A DNA stretch of 40,206 nt from CAYQDR01 sp964416315 (GCA_964416315.1 CAYQDR010000031.1:1-40206), one strand, 5' to 3'; shown: positions 23,736-32,530, counted from the stretch's first letter. A program made the numbers and translations. Notes: generated by a model not told the origin, from the sequence alone.

Positions 23736-25190
23736 ATGGGGTTCACGCTCCCCGGGCTCGCCTGGTCGGTCCTCGCCCCGGTGCTCATCGTCACGGGGGC
23801 GGCCGTCTGTTGCCTCCTCCTGGACCTGGTCCCGCCGCTCGACCGGAAGAGCCACCTCGCGGTAACGGGGCTCGTCGGGCTCGCGGGCGCGCTGGTCGTC
23901 TCGGCGATTCTGTGGGGGCAGCCCCCGGTCCGCTTCCAGCGGATGGTCGCGCTCGACGACTTCGCCCTCTTCTTCAACGCGATCTTCTGCGTGACGACGG
24001 CGCTGGTGCTCCTGCTCTCGGTGGGCTACGTCCGGCGGCAGGGGATCGAGGCGGGGGAGTACTACGCCCTCGTCCTCTTCGCCACGGTCGGCATGATGCT
24101 CATGGCCTCGGGCCTCGACCTCCTGGTGATCTTTCTCGGCCTCGAGCTGATGTCGCTGTCGCTCTACGTCCTGGCGGGCTTCTTCCGGACGCGCGCCAGC
24201 GGGAACGAGGCGGCGATGAAGTACTTCCTCCTGGGGGCCTTCGCGAGCGGGTTCTTCCTCTACGGGATCGCGCTCCTCTACGGGGCGACGGGGACGACGA
24301 GCCTCGACCGCTTGGGCGCGGCCCTCGCCGCACCGGAGGCCGCGCGTGACCCGCTCATCCTGGCGGGCGTGGCCCTCCTCCTCGTCGGCTTCGGCTTCAA
24401 GACTTCCGCGGTCCCCTTCCACCAGTGGGCGCCCGACGTCTACGAGGGCGCGCCGACCGCGGTCGCCGCGCTGATCGCGACAGGCTCGAAGGCGGCCGCG
24501 TTCGCGGGCCTCCTCCGCGTGCTCGTGACGATGCGGGTCCTCCAGGCGGACTGGGCCACCTACGTCTGGCTCGCGGCCGTGCTCACGATGACGGTCGGGA
24601 ACGTCATCGCCCTCGTTCAGGGGAACCTCAAGCGCATGCTCGCCTACTCCTCGGTCGCCCACGTCGGCTACATGCTGGTCGGGATCGCGGCGGGGCCCGA
24701 GCGGGGCGCCCCGGCGGTCGTCTTCTACCTCGTCGTCTACTCGTTCGCGACCGTGGGGGCGTTCGGGGTGATCCTCCTGCTGGAACGCGAGGGGGTCGAG
24801 GCCGTCAACCTCGATGCCTACGGGGGGCTCGGCGACCGGCACCCGGTCCTGGCCCTGGCGCTGACGATCTTCCTCCTCTCGCTGATCGGGCTCCCCCCGA
24901 CGGCCGGGTTCGTCGGGAAGTTCTACCTCTTCGGCGCGGCGATCCGGGGCCAGCTCTTCGCCCTCGCGGTGATCGCGGTCCTGAACTCCGTCGTCGCCGC
25001 GTACTACTACCTCCGCCTCATCGTGTACATGTACATGCGCGACCCGGAAGGGCCCGAGGTGCGGAGCGCGCTGACGCCCGCCGCGTGGGTCGCGCTGGCG
25101 GTCGCGGTCTGGGGGACGCTCCACCTCGGGCTCCTGCCCGGCCCCGCGTTCGCCTGGGCGCAGCGGGCCGTCGCGCCCCTTCTCTGGTAG
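23736..25190 (+). CDS. nuoN: NADH-quinone oxidoreductase subunit N
   Basis: NuoN is the third antiporter-like pump of complex I. The ATG at 23736 gives a 484-residue protein of normal length; the reading frame continues far upstream through nuoM but is not coding there. Segments typical of NuoN are LLVIFLGLELMSLSLYVL, ASGNEAAMKYFLLGAFASG, FKTSAVPFHQWAPDVYEGAPT with the pump Lys, MLAYSSVAHVGYMLVG and LPPTAGFVGKFYLF. About 14 membrane helices are expected. The next gene begins directly after its stop codon. Confidence 0.96.
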   Translation: MGFTLPGLAWSVLAPVLIVTGAAVCCLLLDLVPPLDRKSHLAVTGLVGLAGALVVSAILWGQPPVRFQRMVALDDFALFFNAIFCVTTALVLLLSVGYVRRQGIEAGEYYALVLFATVGMMLMASGLDLLVIFLGLELMSLSLYVLAGFFRTRASGNEAAMKYFLLGAFASGFFLYGIALLYGATGTTSLDRLGAALAAPEAARDPLILAGVALLLVGFGFKTSAVPFHQWAPDVYEGAPTAVAALIATGSKAAAFAGLLRVLVTMRVLQADWATYVWLAAVLTMTVGNVIALVQGNLKRMLAYSSVAHVGYMLVGIAAGPERGAPAVVFYLVVYSFATVGAFGVILLLEREGVEAVNLDAYGGLGDRHPVLALALTIFLLSLIGLPPTAGFVGKFYLFGAAIRGQLFALAVIAVLNSVVAAYYYLRLIVYMYMRDPEGPEVRSALTPAAWVALAVAVWGTLHLGLLPGPAFAWAQRAVAPLLW

Positions 25191-26414
25191 TTGCCGCCAC
25201 GTCCCGAGCCCGGGTCTCTCCCGGGGCTGAGCCTCGCGGTCGCGGCGCTCACCATGGCGGTCCAGAACGGGACCGTCATGGCGTTCAGCGTGCTGTACCT
25301 CCCGCTCGTCCGCGAGTTCGCCGAGGGCCGGGGCGTCGTCGCCGCCGTCCAGTCGGGGGTCGTGCTCCTGCTGGGCCTCGGCGCGCCCTTCGCCGGCGCG
25401 GCCCTCGACCGGTGGGGGCCGCGGCGGCTCTTCCAGGGCGGCGCGGCGCTGGCCGCGCTCGGGCTCCTCCTCGCCAGCCAGGCGACGAGCCTCCCGCTGT
25501 TGGTCCTGACCTACGGCGTCCTGGCGGGCGCCGGTCTCTCGACCCTCGGGAGCCCGCCGAACATGCTCGTGGTCGCGCAGTGGTTCCCCCACCGCCGCGG
25601 CCGGGCTATCGCGCTCGCGGACCTCGGGACACCCCTCGGCACCTTCGCGCTCGTGCCGCTGAGCCAGCTGCTCGTGGACCGGCTGGGCTGGCGGGCGAGC
25701 CTCGGGATCCTGGCCGGGCTGCTCTTGGTGGTGGTCGTGCCCGTCAACGGACTCCAGCGGCTCCCGCCCGCGACGCACGCGCAGTCCGCATCGGCCGACA
25801 CGCGCTCGGTCGCCGGGGCGGTTCGCACGCCCGCCTTCTGGTGGCTCGCCGCGCTCCGGTTCTTTACGGGCGTGGGGTTCGCCCTGATCAACCTGCACGC
25901 GGTCGCCCTCGCCGTCGACGCGGGCGTCGCGGCGCTCGTGGCGGCCGCCGCCCTCGGGAGCGTGGCCGTGGTGAGCCTCGCGGGCCGGCTCGCGGTGGGC
26001 TGGCTCACCGACCACCTCGGCCCGGCGCGAGCGCTCAGCCTGAGCTTCGGGAGCGGCCTCGTCGGGATCGGCTGTCTCGCGGGCCTCGCCGCGACGGGGC
26101 GGCCCGCCTGGCTCGCCGCATTCGTGCTCTTCTATGGCCTCGCCCAGGGCTCGGGGGGGATCGTCGCGACCGCCGCCGCGACGGCCGCCTTCCACGGCCC
26201 CGCGGTCGGCGCCATCACGGGCTGGATCGCCGTCGCGAGCGGTCCGGGGGAAGCGCTCGGGGCCTGGGGCGGGGGCGCCCTCTACGACTGGACGGGCGGG
26301 TACGGATACGCGCTTCTCCTCGCCGGGGCGGCGCTCGTGGCGGGCGTGGCCTCGGCCTGGCAGGCGCAACGACAGGAGGGCCTTCATGCCGACGCACCGA
26401 CTCATCCGCGCTGA
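25191..26414 (+). CDS. Major facilitator superfamily transporter, monocarboxylate/OFA-like
   Basis: The 407-residue protein has about 12 membrane helices in two halves, with the MFS loop motif ALDRWGPRRLF after helix 2 and its counterpart LAGRLAVGWLTDHLGPARAL in the second half. The overall pattern (PNMLVVAQWFPHRRGRAIAL between helices 4 and 5) is like the oxalate/formate and monocarboxylate porters, and the substrate is probably a small organic anion. TTG right after the nuoN stop is the most complete start; ATG 25254 would cut into helix 1. No good ribosome binding site is seen, so coupling to nuoN is likely. It overlaps the next gene by 29 bases. Confidence 0.85.
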   Translation: MPPRPEPGSLPGLSLAVAALTMAVQNGTVMAFSVLYLPLVREFAEGRGVVAAVQSGVVLLLGLGAPFAGAALDRWGPRRLFQGGAALAALGLLLASQATSLPLLVLTYGVLAGAGLSTLGSPPNMLVVAQWFPHRRGRAIALADLGTPLGTFALVPLSQLLVDRLGWRASLGILAGLLLVVVVPVNGLQRLPPATHAQSASADTRSVAGAVRTPAFWWLAALRFFTGVGFALINLHAVALAVDAGVAALVAAAALGSVAVVSLAGRLAVGWLTDHLGPARALSLSFGSGLVGIGCLAGLAATGRPAWLAAFVLFYGLAQGSGGIVATAAATAAFHGPAVGAITGWIAVASGPGEALGAWGGGALYDWTGGYGYALLLAGAALVAGVASAWQAQRQEGLHADAPTHPR

Positions 26415-26784
26415 AGGATTGTCCGAGCCCATCAGCCACTACTCGGATGCCGTCCGGGCGGAGGACACGATCTACGTCTCGGGCCAGGCGAGCCTGGATT
26501 CCAAGGGGCACCTGGTCGGCGCCGGCGACGTCGTCGCCCAGACGCGGCAGGTCCTCGAGAACATGAAGACCGTCCTCGCGGCCACCGGCGCGACGCTCGA
26601 CGACGTCGTCAAGGTGACGGTCTACCTCGCGCACTGCGCCGACCGCCCCAGGGTCAACGAGGTCCGCCAGGCCTACTTCGGCGCGAACCGCCCGGCCTCG
26701 ACCCTGATCGGCATCAGCGAGTTCGCGATCCCGGGGATGCTCGTCGAGATCGACGCCGTCGCCGTGGTTCCCCGCCGGGCCTGA
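26386..26784 (+). CDS. Rid family (YjgF/YER057c/UK114) protein lacking the RidA arginine
   Basis: The 132-residue protein is a clear Rid family member: IYVSGQASLD, GDVVAQTRQVLENMKTVLAATGATLDDVVKVTVYL and the end LVEIDAVAVV. RidA proper hydrolyses reactive enamines and imines such as 2-aminoacrylate, using an Arg in a PARS/T motif. Here the segment reads NRPASTLIGI (101-110) with no Arg after PA, as in Rid groups not shown to have imine deaminase activity. The ATG follows AGGAGGG and lies inside the end of the transporter gene. Its function is uncertain. Confidence 0.9.
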   Translation: MPTHRLIRAEGLSEPISHYSDAVRAEDTIYVSGQASLDSKGHLVGAGDVVAQTRQVLENMKTVLAATGATLDDVVKVTVYLAHCADRPRVNEVRQAYFGANRPASTLIGISEFAIPGMLVEIDAVAVVPRRA

Positions 26785-26866
26785 GCGCTGTCCTACGGCC
26801 CTACCAGTAGGTCTCGATTTCGCGGAGGTCCTGCGCGCCCGCAAAGCCTAACGAGGCGGTGCTCGG

Positions 26867-26896
26867 TTGACAGCCCCTCGCCGCGCTGACTAGAGT
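26867..26896 (+). promoter_or_regulatory. Sigma-70-type promoter for the HAD-glpD genes
   Basis: A perfect TTGACA (26867-26872) is followed after 18 bases by TAGAGT (26891-26896), which matches TATAAT at four of six positions. Transcription would begin near 26903, about 30 bases before the GTG start of the HAD gene. The remaining 26785-26866 spacer shows nothing assignable. Confidence 0.65.
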
Positions 26897-26932
26897 ACCG
26901 ACGAGGGTAGAGCGATCCGCCAACCAGCCCCC

Positions 26933-27715
26933 GTGGCCGTCCGGTTTCCGTACCAGGGTTTCATCTTCGACCTCGACGGCACCCTCTACCTCGGCGAGCG
27001 GCTCCTTCCGGGCGCCGCGCGCGTGATCGCGGCGCTGCGCGAGGCCGGCCGCCGGCTCTGCTTCCTCTCGAACAAGCCGATCCAGAGCCGGGCCGAGTAC
27101 GCGGCGAAGCTCACGCGGCTCGGGGTGCCGGCGACGACCGATGAGGTGATCAACTCCTCCTACGTGCTCGCCCGCTGGCTCGCGGGCGAGGCGCCGGGGG
27201 CGTGCTGCTTCGTGATCGGGGAGCCCCCGCTCGTCGCCGAGCTCGAGGAGGCGGGGCTCAAACCCGTGGACGGCCCCGAGGCGGACTGGGTCGTCGTCGC
27301 GTTCGACCGGACGTTCGACTACCGGAAGCTCGACGTCGCGCTCCAGGCGGTCAAGCGCCACGGCGCGCGGCTCATCGGCACGAACCCGGACCGCACCTGT
27401 CCCGTCGAGGGCGGCGAGATCCCCGACGCGGCGGGGATGATCGGCGCGGTCGAGGGCGTGACGGGCCGGCGCGTGGACCCGATCGTCGGCAAGCCCTCGC
27501 CGATCATGTTGGCGGTCGCGCTGGAGCGCCTGGGTCTCGCCGCGCGCGAGAGCGCGATCGTCGGGGATCGCCTGGAGACCGACATCGCGATGGGGAAGGT
27601 CGCCGGGCTGGCGACGATTCTGGTCCTCACGGGGATCACGCCCGCCGGGAGTCCCGAGATCGCGCGCTGGCAGCCGGACCACGTCATCGGATCGCTCGAG
27701 GAGCTCCTCGCGTGA
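26933..27715 (+). CDS. HAD superfamily IIA phosphatase (NagD/AraL/glycerol-phosphate phosphatase type)
   Basis: This 260-residue cytoplasmic phosphatase has the HAD motifs: FDLDGTLYLG with nucleophile Asp13 and acid Asp15, motif II FLSNKP, motif III Lys in VGKPSP, and motif IV VGDRLETDI. A cap of about 120 residues between motifs II and III makes it subclass IIA. Related enzymes act on nucleotides, phosphoglycolate, sugar phosphates or glycerol phosphate; a glycerol-3-phosphate phosphatase of this type is known in Mycobacterium tuberculosis (Rv1692). The GTG start follows a good promoter, and the stop overlaps glpD by 4 bases. Glycerol-3-phosphate as substrate is inferred from this context only. 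Confidence 0.88.
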   Translation: MAVRFPYQGFIFDLDGTLYLGERLLPGAARVIAALREAGRRLCFLSNKPIQSRAEYAAKLTRLGVPATTDEVINSSYVLARWLAGEAPGACCFVIGEPPLVAELEEAGLKPVDGPEADWVVVAFDRTFDYRKLDVALQAVKRHGARLIGTNPDRTCPVEGGEIPDAAGMIGAVEGVTGRRVDPIVGKPSPIMLAVALERLGLAARESAIVGDRLETDIAMGKVAGLATILVLTGITPAGSPEIARWQPDHVIGSLEELLA

Positions 27716-29370
27716 GCCGGCTCGCCGGGCTCGAGGCCGAGGTGTTCGACGCGCTCATCGTCGGCGGCGGGATGGCGGGCGCCGGCGTGGCGCGGGAGCT
27801 CGCCCTCCGCGGGCTCTCGTGCGTCCTCGTGGACAAGGCCGACTTCGCCTCGGGGACGACCTCCCGCTCCTCGAAGCTCATCCACGGCGGGCTCCGCTAC
27901 CTCGAGCTGTTCGACTTCGGCCTGGTGCGGGAGTCGTTGCGCGAGCGGGAGACGCTCGCCCGCCTGGCGCCGCACAACGTCCGGCCGCTCCCGTTCCTCG
28001 TCCCGGTCCACCGGAGCGGCCCGCGGAGCCTCGTCAAGGTGCGGATCGGCCTCCGCCTGTACGACCTCCTGACGCCGGGGAAGCGCACGGAGCACTACCG
28101 GACGCTGGGCCGCGCCGAGGCGCTCCAGCTCGAGCCGACGCTCCGGGCGGACGATCTCGTCGGCGCAGGGTACTACTTCGACGACCTCCTGCTCTCGCCC
28201 GAGCGCCTGTGCCTCGAGAACGTGCTCTCGGCGCGGCGGGCGGGGGCGCACACGGTCAGCTACGCCCAGGCCGAGGAGTTCCGGCCGCGGCCGGGCGGCG
28301 GGTGGAGCGCGCGCGTCCGCGACCTGGTCGGGGGTGACGTCGTGACGCTGACGGGCCGGGTGCTCGTCAACGCGACGGGGCCCTGGGTGGACCGGGTCCG
28401 GGAGATGGCCGGGATCTGGGACCGGGGCGGCCGGGTGCTCCGGACCACGAAGGGCGCGCACCTCGTCCTGCCGCGGCTCACCGAGCGGGCCGTCTACCTG
28501 TCGACCCAGGACGAGCGGATGGTGTTCGTGATCCCGTGGCGGGAGTTCTCCCTCGTGGGGACGACGGACACCGACTTCGAGGAGAGCCCGGACCGCGTCT
28601 GGACGACGGCCGAGGACGTCGCGTACCTGCTCCAGGAGACCCGGCGCGTCCTCGCGGACCCGCGCGTGACCGAGGCGAACATCGTCTACACGTACGCGGG
28701 AGTGCGCCCACTCACGTTCGAAGTGGGCAAACGCGCTTCCGCCGTCTCGCGCCAGCACAAGGTCTTCGCGGAAGGGCCGGACGACCGGTTCCTGTCGATC
28801 ACGGGGACCAAGCTCACGTGCTTCCGGAGCCTCGCCGAGCAGGTCGGCAACGAGATCGGCCGCCGGATCGGCAAGGGCGGGCCGAGCCGGACGGCGCGGC
28901 TCGCGCTCGACGGCTCGGACGAGGAGGCGACCCGGCTGGAGGCGCGCGTCATGCTGGACGTGACGGAGGCGGTGCGGGCGTCCGGGCTCGAGGCGGCCCA
29001 GGTCGAGATGCTGGTCGCGACCTACGGCCGGCGGGCGGGGGCGGTGCTCGATCTGGCCCGGCGGCTCCCCGGCGGGACCGAGCGGCTCTGCAAGAGCGCG
29101 CCGGAGATCGCGGCGCAGCTCCACTGGGCGGTGGAGGGGGAGCTGGCGGTCTCGCTCCAGGACGTCCTCCTCCGGCGCACGGGGATCGGCACGGGCCCCT
29201 GCCTCGGCCTCGACTGCGCCCCCGCGATCGCCCAGCGGATGGGGGCGCTCCTCGGGTGGAGTTCCCGGCGCGTCGACGCCGAGCTGGACGCCTACCGCGG
29301 GGTGATCGGCCAGGGGCTGCGGTTCCGGGGCGAGGGGCCCGTGGCGCACGGTCGCCCGAATCCGCTATAG
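27712..29370 (+). CDS. glpD: FAD-dependent glycerol-3-phosphate dehydrogenase, GlpD/GlpA type
   Basis: This membrane-associated flavoenzyme oxidises glycerol-3-phosphate to dihydroxyacetone phosphate and passes electrons to quinone. The 552 residues begin at a GTG overlapping the HAD stop; the longer upstream frame lies in that gene. FAD-binding DALIVGGGMAGAGVARELA is near residues 13-31. Family segments TTSRSSKLIHGGLRYLE, NATGPWVDRVRE, RTTKGAHLVLP, VFVIPWREFSLVGTTDTDFE and TYAGVRPL follow, with a C-terminal helical domain containing a GPCLGLDCAPA segment. It is a single-subunit form with no GlpB or GlpC next to it. Confidence 0.95.
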   Translation: MSRLAGLEAEVFDALIVGGGMAGAGVARELALRGLSCVLVDKADFASGTTSRSSKLIHGGLRYLELFDFGLVRESLRERETLARLAPHNVRPLPFLVPVHRSGPRSLVKVRIGLRLYDLLTPGKRTEHYRTLGRAEALQLEPTLRADDLVGAGYYFDDLLLSPERLCLENVLSARRAGAHTVSYAQAEEFRPRPGGGWSARVRDLVGGDVVTLTGRVLVNATGPWVDRVREMAGIWDRGGRVLRTTKGAHLVLPRLTERAVYLSTQDERMVFVIPWREFSLVGTTDTDFEESPDRVWTTAEDVAYLLQETRRVLADPRVTEANIVYTYAGVRPLTFEVGKRASAVSRQHKVFAEGPDDRFLSITGTKLTCFRSLAEQVGNEIGRRIGKGGPSRTARLALDGSDEEATRLEARVMLDVTEAVRASGLEAAQVEMLVATYGRRAGAVLDLARRLPGGTERLCKSAPEIAAQLHWAVEGELAVSLQDVLLRRTGIGTGPCLGLDCAPAIAQRMGALLGWSSRRVDAELDAYRGVIGQGLRFRGEGPVAHGRPNPL

Positions 29371-29371
29371 T
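29366..29371 (+). promoter_or_regulatory. Possible -10 box (TATAGT) upstream of ugpB
   Basis: TATAGT overlaps the glpD stop codon and lies about 42 bases before the ugpB start. No convincing -35 is present at the right spacing. It may give the binding protein extra transcription independent of glpD, but this is a motif match only. Confidence 0.35.
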
Positions 29372-29412
29372 AAAGCCCCCGAAACCCTCACGACGACTGG
29401 GAGGAGATGGCC

Positions 29413-30738
29413 ATGAAGGCGTCCCGGGTTCTGGTCGGTGCGGCTGCAACCCTCCTCATCATGCTGACCGCGACCGGCGCGCAAGCCGCCACCGAGATCC
29501 AGTGGTGGCACGCGATGGGCGGCACCCTCGGCGAGTGGGTGAACGACATCGCCGCCGGCTTCAACAAGTCACAGACCGAGTACAAGCTCAACGCGATCTA
29601 CAAGGGCGACTACACCGACACCATGACGGGGGCGATCGCGGCGTTCCGGGCGAAGCAGCAGCCGCACATCGTGCAGGTGTTCGAGGTCGGGACCGCGACG
29701 ATGATGGCCGCCAAGGGCGCGATCAAGCCCGTCTACGAGCTGATGGCCGAGTCAGGCGAGAAGTTCGACCCGAAGGCCTACCTGGCGGCGGTGACCGGCT
29801 ACTACACGACGGCGGACGGCCGGATGCTGTCGATGCCGTTCAACAGCTCGACGCCGGTCTTCTACTACAACAAGGACGCCTTGAAGAAGGCCGGGCTCGA
29901 TCCGGCGAAGCCCCCGCGGACGTGGCCGGAAGTGGGGGAGTACGCGAAGAAGATCCGGGCGGCGGGGTACCCGTGCGGCTTCACGACCCAGTGGCAGCAG
30001 TGGACCCTCGTCGAGAACTACTCCGCGTGGCACAACATTCCGCTCGCGACGAAGCAGAACGGCCTCGCCGGCTTCGACGCGGAGCTGACCTTCAACAGCC
30101 CGCTCCACGTCCGGGTGATCGAGCAGCTCGCCGAGTGGCAGAAGACGAAGGTGTTCGACTACGGCGGGCGCAAGGGCGACGCGAACCCGAAGTTCCACAA
30201 CGCGGAGTGCGGCATGTTCTTCGCCTCGTCGGCCGCCTACGCGGGGGTCGTGAAGGCGACGACGGGCAAGTTCGAGTTCGGGATCACGATGATGCCCTAC
30301 TGGCCCGACGTCTCCGGTGCGCCCCAGAACTCGATCATCGGCGGCGCCACGCTGTGGGTGCTCGGCGGGCACAAGCCCGTGGAGTACAAGGGCGTGGCGA
30401 AGTTCTTCACGTACCTGTCATCGGCCGAAGTCCAGGCGGCCTCCCACCAGCGGACGGGCTACCTCCCGATCACGCTGGCCGCGTACGAGCTGACGCGGAG
30501 GCAGGGCTTCTACGACAAGAACCCAGGGACGGACGTCGCGATCCGGCAGATCAACAACAGGCCGCCGACGGAGAACTCGAAGGGCCTGCGCCTGGGCAAC
30601 TACGTCCAGATCCGGGACATCATCGACGAGGAGCTGGAAGCCGCCTGGGCCGGCAAGAAGACCGCCAAGGAGGCCCTGGACGCGGCGGTCCGGCGCGGGA
30701 ACGAGCTGCTGCGCCAGTTCGAGCGGACGGTCCGCTAA
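29413..30738 (+). CDS. ugpB: Glycerol-3-phosphate / glycerophosphodiester ABC importer, binding protein UgpB
   Basis: UgpB is the periplasmic receptor for glycerol-3-phosphate and glycerophosphocholine-type diesters. The second ATG (29413) is chosen because GGGAGGAG ends 6 bases before it; the ATG at 29407 is too close. The protein has 441 residues with a signal peptide cleaved probably after GAQA (near residue 25). It is close to Escherichia coli UgpB as I recall it, sharing EVGTATMMAAKGAIKPVY, FNSSTPVFYYNKDALKKAG, NSIIGGATLWV, TGYLPIT and KGLRLGNYVQIRDIIDEEL. A strong hairpin follows the gene. Confidence 0.95.
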   Translation: MKASRVLVGAAATLLIMLTATGAQAATEIQWWHAMGGTLGEWVNDIAAGFNKSQTEYKLNAIYKGDYTDTMTGAIAAFRAKQQPHIVQVFEVGTATMMAAKGAIKPVYELMAESGEKFDPKAYLAAVTGYYTTADGRMLSMPFNSSTPVFYYNKDALKKAGLDPAKPPRTWPEVGEYAKKIRAAGYPCGFTTQWQQWTLVENYSAWHNIPLATKQNGLAGFDAELTFNSPLHVRVIEQLAEWQKTKVFDYGGRKGDANPKFHNAECGMFFASSAAYAGVVKATTGKFEFGITMMPYWPDVSGAPQNSIIGGATLWVLGGHKPVEYKGVAKFFTYLSSAEVQAASHQRTGYLPITLAAYELTRRQGFYDKNPGTDVAIRQINNRPPTENSKGLRLGNYVQIRDIIDEELEAAWAGKKTAKEALDAAVRRGNELLRQFERTVR

Positions 30739-30754
30739 ACCCCTCTGACCAGCA

Positions 30755-30789
30755 CGGGGCCGCCCGCCCCCGGCCGGTGGGCGGCCCCG
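30755..30789 (+). other. Intercistronic hairpin between ugpB and ugpA
   Basis: A perfect 11 bp GC-only inverted repeat (30755-30765 with 30779-30789, 13-base loop) fills most of the 67-base spacer. Such stems after binding-protein genes often protect the upstream message and lower expression of the permease genes. No T-run follows, so complete termination is not indicated. Confidence 0.55.
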
Positions 30790-30805
30790 GATCCCGGCGA
30801 GCGCC

Positions 30806-31687
30806 ATGCACAAGCGCGTGGTCTTCCAGCACCGGGTCCTGCCGTACGTGCTCGTGACGCCGCAGCTCGTCATCACGTTCGTCTTCTTCATCTGGCCCGC
30901 GGGCCAGGCGCTCTTCCAGTCGGTGCTGCTCCAGGACGCGTTCGGCCTCAACATCCAGCTCGTGTGGTTCGAGAACTTCGAACGCCTCCTGGGTGACCCG
31001 AACTACCTCCACTCGTTTCGGGTCACGCTGCTTTTCGCGGGTGCCACGGCCGTGCTGGCGCTGGGCTCGGCGCTGCTCGTCGCCGTCATGGCGGACCGCG
31101 CCATCCGGGGCGCGACCGCGTACAAGACGCTGCTCATCTCCCCGTACGCGGTCGCGCCGGCCGTGGCCGGCGTGCTCTGGCTGTTCATGTTCGACCCGAC
31201 CGTGGGCATCATCGCCTATCTGCTCCGCGGGGCCGGACAGGAGTGGAACCACCGGCTCGTCGGCGGTCAGGCCATGTTCCTCGTCATCGTGGCGGCCGCC
31301 TGGAAGCAGATCAGCTACAATTTCGTCTTCTTCCTGGCAGGGCTCCAGACGATCCCGAAGGCGGTCATCGAGGCGGCGGCGATCGACGGGGCGGGCCCGG
31401 CCCGGCGCTTCTGGCGGATCGTCTTCCCACTGCTCTCGCCGACTACGTTCTTCCTGATCGTGGTCAACATCGTCTACGCCTTCTTCGACACGTTCGGGAT
31501 CATCCACGCGGTGACCGGGGGCGGCCCGGCCAAGGCGACGGAGACGCTCGTCTACAAGGTGTTCAGCGACGGCTACGTCGGGCTCGATTTCGGCGGGTCG
31601 GCGGCGCAGTCGGTGATCCTGATGGCGATCGTGATGGGGCTCACGGTGATCCAGTTCCGCTACATCGAGCGGCGGGTGCAGTACTAG
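30806..31687 (+). CDS. ugpA: Glycerol-3-phosphate ABC importer, permease UgpA
   Basis: This 293-residue inner-membrane permease has six expected helices, starting at about residues 12-35. The EAA loop that docks the ATPase reads EAAAIDGAGPARRFWRIVFPLLSP at about 190-213 (first part EAAAIDGAG, last part VFPLLSP). It shares the UgpA/MalF-type layout without a large periplasmic insert. The end segment GGGPAKATETLVYKVF is typical of sugar and glycerol-3-phosphate permeases. The ugpE ATG follows its stop codon directly. Assignment as UgpA depends on ugpB upstream. Confidence 0.93.
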   Translation: MHKRVVFQHRVLPYVLVTPQLVITFVFFIWPAGQALFQSVLLQDAFGLNIQLVWFENFERLLGDPNYLHSFRVTLLFAGATAVLALGSALLVAVMADRAIRGATAYKTLLISPYAVAPAVAGVLWLFMFDPTVGIIAYLLRGAGQEWNHRLVGGQAMFLVIVAAAWKQISYNFVFFLAGLQTIPKAVIEAAAIDGAGPARRFWRIVFPLLSPTTFFLIVVNIVYAFFDTFGIIHAVTGGGPAKATETLVYKVFSDGYVGLDFGGSAAQSVILMAIVMGLTVIQFRYIERRVQY

Positions 31688-32530
31688 ATGGTCGAGCGGC
31701 GGCCGCTGGGGATCTTCCTGACGCACGCCGTCCTGGCGCTCGGGCTGCTCGTCGTCGCCTTCCCCGTCTACGTCACGGTCGTGGCCTCGACGCACACCAC
31801 CCAGGCGGTACTCGGTCGGGTCCCGCTCTGGTTCGGGGACCGGTTACTCGAGAACTACCGCCACATCGTCCAGGTGGGGATGGGCTCGGGGAGCGCGCCG
31901 CTGGTGGTGATGGTAGGCAACAGCCTGGTCATGGCGCTCGCGATCTCGGCGGGTAAGATCGCGATTTCGATCCTGTCGGCGTATGCCATCGTGTACTTCC
32001 GCTTTCCCCTGCGGATGGCGTGCTTCTGGACGATCTTCCTGACGCTCATGCTGCCCGTCGAGGTGCGCATCATGCCGACGTTCAAGGTCGTCGCGGACCT
32101 CGGCATGCTGAACTCGTACGCGGGCCTCACGATCCCCCTGATCGCGTCGGCGACGGCCACGTTCCTCTTCCGGCAGTTCTTCCTGACCGTCCCGGACGAG
32201 TTGACCGAGGCCGCGCGGATCGACGGGGCGGGGCCGCTGCGGTTCTTCACAGAGATCCTCGTGCCGCTGTCGCGGACGAACATCGCGGCGCTCTTCGTGA
32301 TCCTGTTCATCTTCGGCTGGAACCAGTACCTCTGGCCGCTCCTCGTGACGACCGACGAGGGGATGTACACGATCGTCATGGGGCTCAAGCGCATGGTTCC
32401 GACGGGCGACGCGGTGCCCAAATGGAACCTGGTGATGGCGGCCGTCGTGCTGGCGATGCTGCCGCCCGTGGCGGTGGTCGTGCTCATGCAGCGGTGGTTC
32501 ATCAAGGGCCTGATCGAGACCGAGAAGTGA
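31688..32530 (+). CDS. ugpE: Glycerol-3-phosphate ABC importer, permease UgpE
   Basis: This 280-residue second permease of the Ugp system begins directly after the ugpA stop. Six helices are expected (first at about 10-32). The EAA loop reads LTEAARIDGAGPLRFF followed by EILVPLSRTNIAA, and the end YTIVMGLKRM then WFIKGLIETEK resembles UgpE. The normal next gene, the ATPase ugpC, is missing here; the next gene encodes a secreted phosphodiesterase. The system must therefore use an ATPase from elsewhere, perhaps the PotA-like protein at 36216-37322. Confidence 0.93.
   Translation: MVERRPLGIFLTHAVLALGLLVVAFPVYVTVVASTHTTQAVLGRVPLWFGDRLLENYRHIVQVGMGSGSAPLVVMVGNSLVMALAISAGKIAISILSAYAIVYFRFPLRMACFWTIFLTLMLPVEVRIMPTFKVVADLGMLNSYAGLTIPLIASATATFLFRQFFLTVPDELTEAARIDGAGPLRFFTEILVPLSRTNIAALFVILFIFGWNQYLWPLLVTTDEGMYTIVMGLKRMVPTGDAVPKWNLVMAAVVLAMLPPVAVVVLMQRWFIKGLIETEK

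Noticed and set aside
23727..26432. Long antisense open frame (901 codons) across nuoN and the MFS gene, and similar ones elsewhere (for example 3788-5671 and 13894-16182).
   Set aside because: They are rich in Arg, Pro, Glu, Asp and His, show no family motif and mirror well-supported + strand genes. High GC removes stop codons on the opposite strand.
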